This document shows, piece after piece, positions 1 through 9,060 of a stretch of DNA of 64,000 nt (its first letter is position 1; every line of letters starts with the position of its first letter). The position numbers were made by a program, and so were the translations under genes. The stretch is from Luteimonas cucumeris. Its GTDB lineage: Bacteria; Pseudomonadota; Gammaproteobacteria; Xanthomonadales; Xanthomonadaceae. The stretch is taken from positions 310,001-374,000 of the forward strand of contig NZ_VLKN01000004.1 of NCBI RefSeq assembly GCF_007830035.1, read 5' to 3'. A model generated the notes under the pieces. That model searched no databases, had not been told where the DNA came from, and saw only the letters and a program-made list of their open reading frames with translations.

Positions 1-2654
1 CCGCGCAGGCGCTGCGGGCTGTCGAGGTCGGGGCAGTCACCGCCGAAGCGTTCGTAGCACTGCGCCAGGATCGAGCCGCCGAGGCGCTGCTTGCCGGCGC
101 CCAAGCCGATCAGCCACAGCTCGGTATCGGCCTCGCGCGACAGCAGCGGTGTCAGCTGCGCACGCGCGTCGACGACCGGCGCGAACGCGGTGATCACCAG
201 CGACACCGGCGATACCGATTTGTGCGTGACGCGAAGCTCTTCCGCATCGCTCATCCTGAGCTCGTCGAAGGACGCCTGCATCGACAGCGAATCCTTGCCG
301 ACCGGAATGCTGATATCCAGTGCCGGGCACAGTTCCATGCCGACTGCCTTGACCGCGTCGAACAGGCGCGCGTCCTCGCCGGCGTGGCCTGCGGCGGCCA
401 TCCAGTTGGCCGACAGCTTGACCCGGCGCAGGTTTTCCACCGGCGCCGCGCACAGGTTGGTGATCGCCTCGCCGACCGCCATGCGCGCCGACGCGGCCGC
501 ATCCAGCAACGCCAGCGGCGTGCGCTCGCCGATCGCCATGGCTTCGCCGGCGTTGCCTTCAAAGCCGGACAAGGTGATCGCGCAGTCGGCCACCGGCAGC
601 TGCCAGGGTCCGATCATCTGGTCGCGCGCGGTCAGCCCGCCGACGCTGCGGTCGCCGATGCTGACCAGGAAGTTCTTGGCCGCGACGGTCGGATGCGCGA
701 GCACGCGCAGGCCGACGTCGTGCAGGGCCTGGCCGGGGTTCTGGCCGAGCACGTCGCTGTCCAGTTCCGGCCAGCGCGTGGCGCGCGGGCGCTGCGTGTC
801 GCGGTGCATCTTCGGCGGCTTGCCGAAGAGGACGTCCATGGGCAGGTCGATCGGGTGGTCGGGCCGGGAATCGGGAATCGGGAATCGGGAATCGCTGGAA
901 GCAGGAGCAACGGCGCCGTAACCGACGACGAGGCGTTCCTCTGCCGTCGCCGTGCCTACGACCGCGAACGGGCAGCGCTCGCGCTCGCAGATGGCGGTGA
1001 AATCGGCGATGCGGTCCTGCGGAATGCCGAGCACGTAGCGTTCCTGCGACTCGTTGCACCATAGCTGCATCGGCGACAGCGACGGATCGTCGCTGGGTAC
1101 CTTGTCGAGGTCGATCACGCCGCCGACGCCGGAGTCGTGCAGCAGTTCCGGGATCGCGTTGGACAGGCCGCCGGCGCCGACATCGTGGAACCACAGGATC
1201 GGATTGCCCCCGGCCAATGCCACGCAGCGGTCGATGACTTCCTGGCAGCGGCGTTCCATCTCCGGGTTGTCGCGCTGCACGCTGGCGAAATCCAGGTCCT
1301 CGGCGCTGTCGCCGGACGCGACCGAACTCGCCGCGCCGCCGCCAAGGCCGATCAGCATTGCCGGCCCGCCAAGCACGATCACCGCGTCGCCGGGCGAGAG
1401 CCTGCGCTTCTCAACCATCGGCCGATCGATCGTGCCGAGTCCGCCGGCGAGCATGATCGGCTTGTCGTAGGCACGCACCGTGGCGTCGGGCTCGCGCAGT
1501 TCGAAACTGCGGAAATAGCCGGTCAGGTTCGGGCGCCCGAACTCGTTGTTGAACGCAGCCGCGCCGAGCGGGCCGTCGAGCATGATCTCTAGTGCCGGGG
1601 CCATGCGCGGATTCAGTACGCGCTCGTTTTCCCACGGCTGCGGCAGGGTCGGGATGCGCAGATGCGAAACGCTGAAGCCGCACAGCCCGGCCTTGGGCTT
1701 GCCGCCGCGGCCGGTGGCGCCTTCGTCGCGGATCTCGCCGCCGGCGCCGGTGCTGGCGCCAGGGAACGGTGCGATCGCGGTCGGATGGTTGTGGGTCTCG
1801 ACCTTGATGCAGAACGCGCTGTCCTGCAGCTCTTCGGCGCGGTATTCGCCGCTGGCATCCGGACGGAAACGACGCGCGGCATAGCCTTCCACCACCGCGG
1901 CGTTGTCGCTGTACGCCGACAAGGTGTGCTCAGGCGTCTGCGCGTGCGTGTGCTTGATCATCTTGAACAAAGACAGCGGCTGGTCCTTGCCGTCGATGCT
2001 CCAGGAAGCGTTGAATATCTTGTGCCGACAATGCTCGGAATTGGCCTGCGCGAACATCATCAGTTCGACGTCGGACGGATCGCGTCCGAGTTCGGCATAG
2101 CGCTCGCGCAGGTATTCGATCTCGTCGTCGGCCAGCGCCAGGCCCAGCCGCGCGTTGGCCGATTCCAGCTGCGCCAGCGGGATGCGTTCCAGCGAGCCGC
2201 GTTGCGGCGTGACGAACAGCGCCGCCGCGGCGTCGCGATCGTCCAGCAGCGACTGGGTCATCGGGTCGTGCAGCAGTTTCGACAATGCGGCCTGCGCGGA
2301 CGGGTCGTCCGGCATGCCCAGCAGGTCGATGCGGGTGCCGCGTTCGACGCGCTTCACCGGCAGGCCGGCGCCGTGCAGCAGTTCGGTGGCTTTGCTGGAC
2401 CACGGCGAAATGGTGCCCAGCCTCGGCACGACGAAACGGGATTGGGCGCCGGCCGGCAGCGGCTGCGCCTGCGGTCCGGCCTGCAGGATGCGGTCCAGCG
2501 CAGCCGGATCCGGCTGCGCGCCGCTTTCGGGTTCGACCCAATAGACGTGCCAGGCGCCGGAAATGCGGACGGAGGGAGCGAGGGCTTGCAGGCGGGCTTC
2601 GAGCCGCTCGCGACGGAACGGCGACAGGGCCGGCTGGCCCTCGAGGACGATCAT
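1..2654 (-). CDS. purL: Phosphoribosylformylglycinamidine synthase, C-terminus missing (window edge)
   Basis: FGAM synthase of the large single-chain type, which converts FGAR, glutamine and ATP to FGAM in de novo purine synthesis in the cytosol. The gene starts at ATG 2654 and leaves the left edge after about 884 codons. The family is about 1300 residues long, so the C-terminal glutaminase domain is outside the window. Visible are the N-terminal PurS-like region, the signature [11 protein letters not shown] near residue 205, [16 protein letters not shown] near 600 and [13 protein letters not shown] near 815. Two in-frame segments look like intergenic repeats inserted into the gene: a GATTCCC heptamer array (residues about 587-597) and a TTCGACGAGCTCAGGATGAG-type repeat (about 795-801). 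Both sit in linkers between conserved blocks, and the frame stays open. No gene is coupled upstream. Confidence 0.95.
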   Translation of the reverse strand, partial: MIVLEGQPALSPFRRERLEARLQALAPSVRISGAWHVYWVEPESGAQPDPAALDRILQAGPQAQPLPAGAQSRFVVPRLGTISPWSSKATELLHGAGLPVKRVERGTRIDLLGMPDDPSAQAALSKLLHDPMTQSLLDDRDAAAALFVTPQRGSLERIPLAQLESANARLGLALADDEIEYLRERYAELGRDPSDVELMMFAQANSEHCRHKIFNASWSIDGKDQPLSLFKMIKHTHAQTPEHTLSAYSDNAAVVEGYAARRFRPDASGEYRAEELQDSAFCIKVETHNHPTAIAPFPGASTGAGGEIRDEGATGRGGKPKAGLCGFSVSHLRIPTLPQPWENERVLNPRMAPALEIMLDGPLGAAAFNNEFGRPNLTGYFRSFELREPDATVRAYDKPIMLAGGLGTIDRPMVEKRRLSPGDAVIVLGGPAMLIGLGGGAASSVASGDSAEDLDFASVQRDNPEMERRCQEVIDRCVALAGGNPILWFHDVGAGGLSNAIPELLHDSGVGGVIDLDKVPSDDPSLSPMQLWCNESQERYVLGIPQDRIADFTAICERERCPFAVVGTATAEERLVVGYGAVAPASSDSRFPIPDSRPDHPIDLPMDVLFGKPPKMHRDTQRPRATRWPELDSDVLGQNPGQALHDVGLRVLAHPTVAAKNFLVSIGDRSVGGLTARDQMIGPWQLPVADCAITLSGFEGNAGEAMAIGERTPLALLDAAASARMAVGEAITNLCAAPVENLRRVKLSANWMAAAGHAGEDARLFDAVKAVGMELCPALDISIPVGKDSLSMQASFDELRMSDAEELRVTHKSVSPVSLVITAFAPVVDARAQLTPLLSREADTELWLIGLGAGKQRLGGSILAQCYERFGGDCPDLDSPQRLR
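255..272 (-). repeat. TTCGACGAGCTCAGGATGAG-type dispersed repeat inside purL
   Basis: On the minus strand this reads TCCTTCGACGAGCTCAGG. It matches a short palindrome-related repeat that is usually intergenic in many proteobacteria. Here it is translated in the purL frame as SFDELR, between the LSMQ and SPVSL blocks. That linker is about 8 residues longer than in E. coli PurL (21 against 13, compared from memory). Confidence 0.6.
865..894 (-). repeat. GATTCCC heptamer array inside purL
   Basis: Four tandem copies of the heptamer GGGAATC on the plus strand (GATTCCC on minus) are translated in the purL frame as [11 protein letters not shown]. The same heptamers form intergenic inverted repeats elsewhere in this window (11089-11178 and 21117-21238). 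Here the array lies within a coding sequence, in the variable linker just before the PIDLPMDV block. Confidence 0.85.
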
Positions 2655-2729
2655 GTCCGGCGATAAACCGTGGGACGGGGGCCTATTGTAGCCGGCCGAC
2701 CCCGGATCTGTCCGCCGCGAAACGCCGGC

Positions 2730-3170
2730 TCAGTCCTCGACGATCTGCACGCAATGCTCGGACAGGACTTTCCAACCGTCCGTCGACCGGGCCAGCACCA
2801 GGCTGCAGCGCTGGTCGTCGCGGAACGCCTTGCCGTCGTAGCTGCCATGCCCTTTCCAGCGGCTGCCGACCACCGCCGTGTCGGCGGTCCGGTGCACCTG
2901 GATCTCGCTGCGCTCGGCCGATTCCAGCCGGAATTTCGGCGAGCCGAGGAATTCCACCCACTGCTGGCGCGACCTGACGCCGCCTTTCGAGGTGAAGTAG
3001 ACGTAGTCGGCTGCGAGCGTGCGCGCGAAAGCGGCGGGATCCTGCGCGGCCCATGCACGGTCGTAGGCCTGGATCGCATCGGCGATTCCGGCGTCCGGCG
3101 CCGACTGTGCCTGCACGGCGCCGCAGAACAACAACACGGGCGACAACCATATAGGAAGGAGGTTTCTCAT
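2730..3170 (-). CDS. Secreted DUF4440/SnoaL-like (NTF2-fold) protein
   Basis: A 146-residue protein with an N-terminal signal peptide (MRNLLPIWLSPVLLFCGAVQAQ, probable cleavage after AQA near residue 22), so likely periplasmic. The remainder has the pattern of the DUF4440/SnoaL-like NTF2 fold: an amphipathic helix AIQAYDRAWAAQDPAAFA, then the strand-rich ADYVYF...VRSRQQWVEFL, ending in a GWKVLSEHCVQI strand. This fold is used for small-ligand binding or isomerase chemistry, and no specific function can be assigned. ATG 3170 has GGAAGGAGG a few bases upstream, a strong ribosome binding site. It lies 32 bases downstream of the dsbC-like gene on the same strand, so the two may be co-transcribed. 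Confidence 0.75.
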   Translation of the reverse strand: MRNLLPIWLSPVLLFCGAVQAQSAPDAGIADAIQAYDRAWAAQDPAAFARTLAADYVYFTSKGGVRSRQQWVEFLGSPKFRLESAERSEIQVHRTADTAVVGSRWKGHGSYDGKAFRDDQRCSLVLARSTDGWKVLSEHCVQIVED

Positions 3171-3202
3171 CGCGCGGCTCCGCAAGTCGGGAAACGTGTC
3201 GG

Positions 3203-4024
3203 TCAACCGCTGGTAGCGGTCTTGGTGGCGGTCGCGGCCTTGGCCAGCTCGTCCAGATAGGCGCGCATCGCCTGCGGCGGCAGATAGCCCGGCAGTTGCT
3301 CGCCGTTGGCGGTGAGGATCATCGGCGTACCGGTCAGTCCGGCGCGCTGGCCGAGCTGGTATTGCGCAGACACCGGGTTCTGGCAGTCCTTCATCGGCAC
3401 CGGACGACCGGTCTTGGCAGCGGTCAGCGCCTGCTTGCGATCGGCAGCGCACCACACAGCGACCATCTTCTTGTAGTCGGGCGTGCCCAGGCCCATGCGC
3501 GGGAACGCCAGGTACTGGATCTCGATGCCCAGCTTGTTGTACTCGGCGATCTCGCTGTGCATCTTCTGGCAGAAGCCGCATTCGATGTCGGTGAACACGC
3601 TGACGGTGTACTTGGGGTTCGGCGGCGCAAACACGATACGGTCCGCAAGCGGCGCCTGCTTCAGCAGCTCCTTGCGCACCTTGGACAGGCTGACCTCGCT
3701 GAGATCCTGCTTCGCACGCATGTCGTACAGCGAGCCCTGGATCAGGTAGCGGCCATCGTCCGACACATACAGCGTCTTGCCGGCGACGATCACTTCGCGG
3801 AAACCGGGCAGCGGCGCGGCGCCGACCCGGTCGATGCGGATCTTCTGGTCGAGCTCGCGGATCGCGGCCACCGCGCGCGCATCCGGCGTGCCCGGCGCCA
3901 CCTTGGGCGCGGACGCCGCCACCGCTGCCGGCTTGTCCGCCGGCTTGGCATCCGCCGGGGCTTTCGACTGGGCACATGCGGAAAGGCTGAGCGCACCCAA
4001 CAGGGCCGCGGTGAGACGCTTCAT
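3203..4024 (-). CDS. dsbC: DsbC-like thiol:disulfide interchange lipoprotein
   Basis: A 273-residue periplasmic disulfide isomerase. The N-terminus has a lipobox (LSAC, Cys17), so the protein should be a lipoprotein rather than soluble like E. coli DsbC. An Ala/Pro/Lys-rich linker (about residues 20-55) precedes a DsbC dimerization region. The C-terminal thioredoxin domain carries the redox motif CGFC near residue 148 (DIECGFCQKMHSE) and a cis-Pro loop GLTGTPMIL. DsbC isomerizes mispaired disulfides in secreted proteins and is kept reduced by DsbD. ATG 4024 was chosen because it opens the signal peptide. An in-frame upstream start would add unrelated sequence. The family call is firm, but DsbC versus DsbG is less so. 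Confidence 0.88.
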   Translation of the reverse strand: MKRLTAALLGALSLSACAQSKAPADAKPADKPAAVAASAPKVAPGTPDARAVAAIRELDQKIRIDRVGAAPLPGFREVIVAGKTLYVSDDGRYLIQGSLYDMRAKQDLSEVSLSKVRKELLKQAPLADRIVFAPPNPKYTVSVFTDIECGFCQKMHSEIAEYNKLGIEIQYLAFPRMGLGTPDYKKMVAVWCAADRKQALTAAKTGRPVPMKDCQNPVSAQYQLGQRAGLTGTPMILTANGEQLPGYLPPQAMRAYLDELAKAATATKTATSG

Positions 4025-5060
4025 CGGTTCATTCCGTAGGAGAGGCCGGGTTGGACCACGGCGGGACGGGAGGGTTCGCGATTCTGGCACACATGGCCGA
4101 ATGCCCGAGCCATGAGCAACCACGGCGTTCAGTAGCGGCCTAGGCCAGGATCAAGTCGGCGTGGTGCCACTCTGCCGGTGGAGCAACGTACAACCACGCT
4201 GGTGCAAGCACCAATCGGACGGCCCGCCGACACGACCTGAAATCCGCGTCAGCAAAGAGCAGCGGAGCAGGAGCTGGCAATCGCGGCAACGACGCAAGTT
4301 CCCGACCCTTGCGGGTCGGCTTTGACCAGCCTGCGGCTGTTGTAAAGCGCTTCCGCCCGCTGCCGCGTGCGGGTCACTTTCTTTGTTGGCCCAAAGAAAG
4401 TAACCAAAGAAAGGGCCCGAAGCCCGCTTGGCAGACGTCGTACTCGATGGGCGCTAGTCCTGATCTGCTTTCGTTGTTAGCGAGCTTCTTGTTCTCGCTT
4501 GAAATTTGATTGCAGCGTTTGGTTGTCTTCAGCAGTCTGCCGATTGCTTCGACTTTGCTGCGGCTTTTTGCTGTTGGCTGTTGGCTGTTGGCTGTTGGCT
4601 GTTGACCTTGGCACGAACTACCAGCGATCCAAGTCACTCCATAGACCCGAAGGGCGGCGGCCATGGATGGCCGCCGTTTTCCGACCGAGCCAGGAGGGCG
4701 AGTCGGAAAATATCGAGCCACTACCAAAATGGCCGGATTGATTTGTCGGGGAAGGGCCTTCTCTTTGGTTACTTTCTCTTGGCCCTTCAAGAGAAAGTAA
4801 CCCGCACGCGGAAGCGGGCGGAAGCGCTTTACAACAGCCGTAGGCTGGTCAAAACCGACCTGAAAGGTCGGCAAACGCGTCGCAACTTTCAAAAGCAGTA
4901 GTAAAGTCGCTGGATGAGATGACCAGCCTTCGGCTGTTGTAAAGCGCTTCCCGCCTTCGCGGGAATGACGGCCAAGAGTGAACGGCCAAGGGCAAGACGC
5001 TTGGAAGATGCAAGCCAGTGATTCGCGAACCTTGCTTTCAGTGCGCGCAGGCAGAAAAAC
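4025..5060. repeat. Gene-free repeat island upstream of xerD 3' end
   Basis: About 1 kb with no convincing gene. It holds a long inverted repeat: the left arm (about 4314-4419) and right arm (about 4751-4860) are near-perfect reverse complements, containing ACCAGCCTGCGGCTGTTGTA, GTAAAGCGCTTCCGCCCGC and ACTTTCTTTG...AAAGAAAGTAACC blocks. A third, direct partial copy of the left arm is at 4921-4950. It is followed by the palindrome CCCGCCTTCGCGGG (about 4950-4963). The loop between the arms carries a heptamer tandem array. ORFs here read through repeats and are rejected. Such arrays are common in Xanthomonadaceae intergenic DNA. Confidence 0.85.
4571..4605. repeat. Tandem heptamer (CTGTTGG)5
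   Basis: Five head-to-tail copies of CTGTTGG, the last ending in A, lie in the loop of the larger inverted repeat. The period of 7 is the same as in the GGGAATC arrays elsewhere in this window, although the sequence is unrelated. Confidence 0.9.
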
Positions 5061-6014
5061 CTAGCCCCGCGGATGATGCTTGGCATGCAGCTGCTTGAGC
5101 TGCTCCCGCGCCACCAGCGTATAGATCTGCGTCGTCGACAGCGAACTGTGCCCCAGCAGCATCTGCAGCGCGCGCAGATCGGCGCCACGGTTGAGTAGGT
5201 GCGTGGCGAAACTGTGGCGTAATCCGTGCGGACTGACCCGGGCCGGATCGATGCCGGCGACCGCGGCATAACGTTTGACCATCTGCCAGAACTGCTGCCG
5301 CGAAAGCGGCGCGCCGCCGCCATCGATGAACAAAGCCGCCACGCTGCGCTTGCCTGCAAGCGCGGGCCGCGACTGCGACAGGTAGCGCTCCAGCCAGTGC
5401 TGCGCCTCCTCGCCCAGCGGCACCAGGCGCTCCTTGCTGCCCTTGCCCATCACCCGCAGCACGCCCTGGCGCAGGTTGAGCGCCGTCGCCGGCAGCCCGA
5501 CCAGTTCGCTGACGCGCAGGCCGCAGGCGTACATCAGTTCGAGCATCGCGCGGTCGCGCAGGCCCGGCATCGATTCCACGTCGGGTGCGGCCAGCAACGC
5601 GTCGATCTGACTTTCGGCCAGCGCCTTGGGCAGCGAACGCGGCAGCTTGGGCGGCTCGAGCAGCGTGGTCGGATCGTCGCTGCGGTCGCCGCGTCGCAGG
5701 CGCCAGGCGAAGAACGCGCGCAACGACGACAACAGGCGCGCGTTGCTGCGCGACGAATAGCCATCGCGCGAACGCCAGGCCAGGTAGTCGAACAACACGC
5801 CGCGATCGGCGCCGGCCAAGCCACCGCCACAGCCCTCGCGCCAGCGCGCGAAGCCTTCCAGGTCGCGCCGATAGCTGTCCAGCGAACTGCGTGCCAGACC
5901 GCTCTCGGCCCAGGTCGCATCGATGAAGGACTCGATCGCCGCAGCATCGGCATCGGGCACCGGCGGCAATGCGTTGCTCGACTTGCGGCGCTCGGCAGGC
6001 GTGCTGGAAACCAT
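5061..6014 (-). CDS. xerD: Tyrosine recombinase XerD
   Basis: A 317-residue site-specific recombinase which, with XerC, resolves chromosome dimers at dif at the septum under FtsK control. The N-terminal SAM-like DNA-binding domain spans about residues 22-110. The catalytic domain has the full set: Arg167 (ACGLRVSEL), Lys191 (MGKGSKER), His263 and Arg266 ([12 protein letters not shown]), His289 ([11 protein letters not shown]) and nucleophile Tyr298. The length is slightly above the usual 300 because of a polar N-terminal extension. It is divergent from the RDD gene, with fewer than 50 bases between starts. XerC is not in the window. XerD rather than XerC is favoured by the [14 protein letters not shown] ending and the neighbourhood. 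Confidence 0.92.
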   Translation of the reverse strand: MVSSTPAERRKSSNALPPVPDADAAAIESFIDATWAESGLARSSLDSYRRDLEGFARWREGCGGGLAGADRGVLFDYLAWRSRDGYSSRSNARLLSSLRAFFAWRLRRGDRSDDPTTLLEPPKLPRSLPKALAESQIDALLAAPDVESMPGLRDRAMLELMYACGLRVSELVGLPATALNLRQGVLRVMGKGSKERLVPLGEEAQHWLERYLSQSRPALAGKRSVAALFIDGGGAPLSRQQFWQMVKRYAAVAGIDPARVSPHGLRHSFATHLLNRGADLRALQMLLGHSSLSTTQIYTLVAREQLKQLHAKHHPRG

Positions 6015-6060
6015 GACGCCAGCTTAGCGACGGCCACCGCGCGCGGCTATGCTGGCGCGC

Positions 6061-6564
6061 ATGAAGATATCCAGCGTAGACGGCGCCGAACAAGCGCGCA
6101 TTACCGGATCGCAGCCGCGGGCCCTGATCGGCTGGCGCCTGCTCGCACTGCTGTACGACCTGTGGCCGGCCGTGGCCCTATGGATGCTGGCCGGCACCGC
6201 ATTCACCCTGGCCTACACCATCGCCGGCCACGACCCGCGCCAGAACATCGCTCCTTTCAGTGCCTTGCAGCTGCTGTTGTGGCTGGTGTGCTGGCTGCTG
6301 ACCGGAGCCTATGCGGTGTGGAGCTGGCGCAGGGGCGGCCAGACGCTGGGGATGCGGCCGTGGCGACTGCGCGTGACCGCCGGCGATGGCGGGCGTGCCG
6401 GCTTGCGGGCGCTGTGCCTGCGTTATGCGATCGGCACGCTGTCGGTGCTGTTGGGCGGACTGGGCTTCTGGTGGGCGTGGGTGGATCGCGGGCGGCTGAC
6501 GTGGCACGACCGCATCAGTGGAACGCGCATGGTTCGCGAAGCCAAGACCCGGCCGTCGAAGTAA
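6061..6564 (+). CDS. RDD family membrane protein
   Basis: A 167-residue inner-membrane protein of the RDD family. The Arg and Asp that name the family appear as GWRLLALLYD near the start of the first helix. Hydrophobic segments lie at about residues 25-50 (WPAVALWMLAGTAFTLAYTI), 65-85 and 120-140, followed by the family's basic WVDRGRLTWHDRISGTRMV tail. The function is unknown; some homologs are linked to ion exchange. ATG 6061 is chosen because family members begin shortly before the RDD helix. ATG 6049 in the same frame is possible. It is divergent from xerD. Confidence 0.85.
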   Translation: MKISSVDGAEQARITGSQPRALIGWRLLALLYDLWPAVALWMLAGTAFTLAYTIAGHDPRQNIAPFSALQLLLWLVCWLLTGAYAVWSWRRGGQTLGMRPWRLRVTAGDGGRAGLRALCLRYAIGTLSVLLGGLGFWWAWVDRGRLTWHDRISGTRMVREAKTRPSK

Positions 6565-6647
6565 CGCAGCGCGCGGCGGCGCGTTGTGGCTCCAACGAGG
6601 CCGACGATGCTGGCGGTGCGGCACGACGCAGTCGCGCCTGCAAATAC

Positions 6648-7751
6648 TCAGCCGGAACGGCGACGGAACAGGAAGATCGAGATCGCCAGCATCAGTACCG
6701 GCGGCAGCAGGTAGGCGATCCGGAAATCGAACTTGAACGCACCGGCCAGCCGCACCGACTGCTCCTGCAGCATCCAGAAACCCAGCGCGAACACGATGCC
6801 CAGGAACAGGCGCTTGCCGAGCCCGCCGCTGCGCAGCGAACCGAACGCGAACGGCATCGCCGCCAGGCACAGCGCCAGCACGTTCAACGGATAAAACCAG
6901 CGCCCCCAGTAGTGCTGCTCGAACTCGCTCGCGTCCAGCTCGTTGCGCTTGCGGTAGTTGATGCCCGCCTTGAGTTCGGACGCGCTCAGATAGCGCGGGC
7001 GCGCCACGCTGGTCGCCAGGGCCGCGCTGTCCAGCTGCGATTCCCACTTCTCTTCGGCCACCTTGGTGCGCACCACCGAACTGGCTTCGAACCGCGTGCG
7101 GTTGACGTTGCGCAGCAGCCAGCCGCCAGGGCGGTGTTCGGCAACGGCGGCATGCGCCAGCGACTGCAGCCGGCCTTCCGTGGAGAATTCGAACAGGCGC
7201 ACGTCGCGCAGTTCCAGCCAGCTGTCGTCACCCTTGCTCATCTCCTGGCCTGTCTGCGCGTTGAGGAAGATGTCGCCTTCGCGCGCCCACAGGCCGCTGT
7301 ACTGGGCCACGATCAGGTCCGGCGACTTGGCCGCGGCCTTGACCGCGTCGGCGCGGCTCTGCGCCCACGGCGCCAGCGTCTCGCCGTTGACCACCATCAG
7401 CGCGGTCAGCAGCGACAGCGACAGCGCCACCGCCAGACTGAGGCGCCGGCGCGACAGGCCCAGCGCGCGCAGCGCGGTCAGTTCCGACGAGGCGGCGAGC
7501 TGGCCCAGCCCCATCAGCGAACCGATCACCGCCGCGGTCGGGAACATGGTGTAGGCGCGTCGCGGCACGGTGTAGATCACCGAGGTCAGCGCGGTGAAGA
7601 AATCGTAGTTGCCCTTGCCGAGGTCGCCGAACTGCGGCACCAGGCCGCCGATGATGAAATCCAGGCCCAGCAGCACCATCCAGGTCAGCAGCACCGTGCC
7701 CAGCACCATGCGTCCGATGTAGAGGTCGTGCAGTTTCGGGAACGGCCTCAT
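6648..7751 (-). CDS. lptG: LPS export ABC transporter permease LptG
   Basis: A 367-residue inner-membrane permease that pairs with LptF and the LptB ATPase to extract LPS from the inner membrane and push it along the Lpt bridge. The YjgP/YjgQ architecture is visible: three N-terminal helices (IGRMVLGTVLLTWMVLLGLDFI first), a long periplasmic beta-jellyroll region (about residues 130-260), and three C-terminal helices ending in LMLAISIFLFRRRSG. The start ATG 7751 overlaps the lptF stop by 4 bases (ATGA), showing translational coupling. This fits a complex that needs one copy of each permease. Confidence 0.93.
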   Translation of the reverse strand: MRPFPKLHDLYIGRMVLGTVLLTWMVLLGLDFIIGGLVPQFGDLGKGNYDFFTALTSVIYTVPRRAYTMFPTAAVIGSLMGLGQLAASSELTALRALGLSRRRLSLAVALSLSLLTALMVVNGETLAPWAQSRADAVKAAAKSPDLIVAQYSGLWAREGDIFLNAQTGQEMSKGDDSWLELRDVRLFEFSTEGRLQSLAHAAVAEHRPGGWLLRNVNRTRFEASSVVRTKVAEEKWESQLDSAALATSVARPRYLSASELKAGINYRKRNELDASEFEQHYWGRWFYPLNVLALCLAAMPFAFGSLRSGGLGKRLFLGIVFALGFWMLQEQSVRLAGAFKFDFRIAYLLPPVLMLAISIFLFRRRSG

Positions 7752-8830
7752 GCCGCGCGCCTCCGCCGCCAGAAGCGGCCGTCGCGCACGTACAGCCAGG
7801 CCCCCAGCGCCAGCGCCGGCAGCAGCAGCCACCACAGCCCGGCGAAGGCCGGGATCTTGTCGTCCGCCAGCCACTGCCGGCCGAGCATCATCAGGTTGAC
7901 GCTGACCATGTAGCCGAGGAAGCCGATCGCGATGCGGCCATAGCGCGCCTGCCGGGGCGGGCTACGCGCCAGCGGCACGGCGAGCAGCATCAGCGCGAAC
8001 GCCATCAGCGGCGGCGCGATGCGCCAGTGCAGCTGCGCATTGGCCTGTGGGCGCGGATCACCGAACAATGCCAGGGTCGGCATCAGTTCCGGGTCCTCGT
8101 CGTCGCGCACGTCATCGCGGTCGGGCATGCGCAGCTCGTTGCTGGCGTAGCGCATCATGCGGAAATCGAGGCCATCGCGCAGCGGGCCTTCGACCTGGAA
8201 TCCGTCCTCCAGGCGCAGGTAGCGGTCGCGTTCGCCCATCAGCGACAGCCCACCGTGGGCGGCGGTGGTCACGTCCATGCGCTCGCCGTTCTGGCGATAG
8301 ACGAAGATGCGGCTGAAGCGGCTGCCATCGGCGGCCATGCTGCCCAGGTAGACGACCCCGCCTCCGCCCGGCAACTCGGTGAAGCGGCCCGGCTCCAGCC
8401 CCACCAGCAGCAGGCTGCGGTTGGCCTCCTCGATCATCGCGTGCGAGACGCGATCGGACATCGGCCCCAGCCACAGCGAGCACAGCGCGATCACCGCGAT
8501 CACCGGCCCGCCGGCCAGCAGCAACGGCCGCAGCAGGCGCTTCGGGCCGACCCCGACCGCGGCCAGCACCGGCATCTCCGCGTCGCGGTACATCCGCCCC
8601 AGCGCCAGCAGCAGGCCCAGCATCAGGGCCAGCGGCAGAATCAGCGGCAGCCACCGGACCACCAGCAGCGCCAGCTGCGACAGCATCATCGCCGCCGGCA
8701 GGCGGCCGCTGGCGATGTTGCCCAACACGTCGGCGAAGGCGCCGCCGAGGCTGACCATCATCAGGATCACCAGCGCCGCGAACACGGACTGGGCAAACTC
8801 GCGGAACAGGTATCGGTCCAGCTTTGGCAT
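7748..8830 (-). CDS. lptF: LPS export ABC transporter permease LptF
   Basis: A 360-residue YjgP/YjgQ family permease, first gene of the lptF-lptG pair. It begins MPKLDRYLFREFAQSVFAAL and has TM1 at about 15-35, TM2 and TM3 at about 55-120, a periplasmic jellyroll (about 130-250), and three helices from about 265 onward (PPLMAFALMLLAVPLARSPP). It forms the LptB2FG complex with LptG and LptB. It is divergent from pepA across 230 bases that must hold both promoters; no promoter hexamers are convincing there. The order lptF/lptG next to pepA-holC-valS is conserved in gammaproteobacteria. Confidence 0.93.
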   Translation of the reverse strand: MPKLDRYLFREFAQSVFAALVILMMVSLGGAFADVLGNIASGRLPAAMMLSQLALLVVRWLPLILPLALMLGLLLALGRMYRDAEMPVLAAVGVGPKRLLRPLLLAGGPVIAVIALCSLWLGPMSDRVSHAMIEEANRSLLLVGLEPGRFTELPGGGGVVYLGSMAADGSRFSRIFVYRQNGERMDVTTAAHGGLSLMGERDRYLRLEDGFQVEGPLRDGLDFRMMRYASNELRMPDRDDVRDDEDPELMPTLALFGDPRPQANAQLHWRIAPPLMAFALMLLAVPLARSPPRQARYGRIAIGFLGYMVSVNLMMLGRQWLADDKIPAFAGLWWLLLPALALGAWLYVRDGRFWRRRRAA

Positions 8831-9060
8831 CGGGCGCTTGGTTGGCGATGATGGGGAAAGGGCATCCGGCCCGTTTCGGTCGACGGCTTTTCCGTCGAAT
8901 CAAACGCTTGCGCGTCCGATCCGGCCCCTGCAACAGGCCTGTCGCGCCCTATCAGGGAGGTCGGCCCTGATAAACTCGAGCGTTCGCTCGCCGGCCGATC
9001 CGCTGCGCACGCCGCCGGAACGCCGATCGATTGTACGGAATCACTGATGGAATCTGTTTG

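Noticed and set aside
4571-4605. CTGTTGG tandem array as a CRISPR-like array
   Set aside because: Units are 7 bases long and adjacent without spacers, so this is a simple tandem repeat.
5226-7913. Long plus-strand frame (895 codons) across xerD, the RDD gene and lptG
   Set aside because: It is antisense to xerD and lptG and runs through their high-GC codon positions; its protein is Arg/Ala/Gln-rich without family features.
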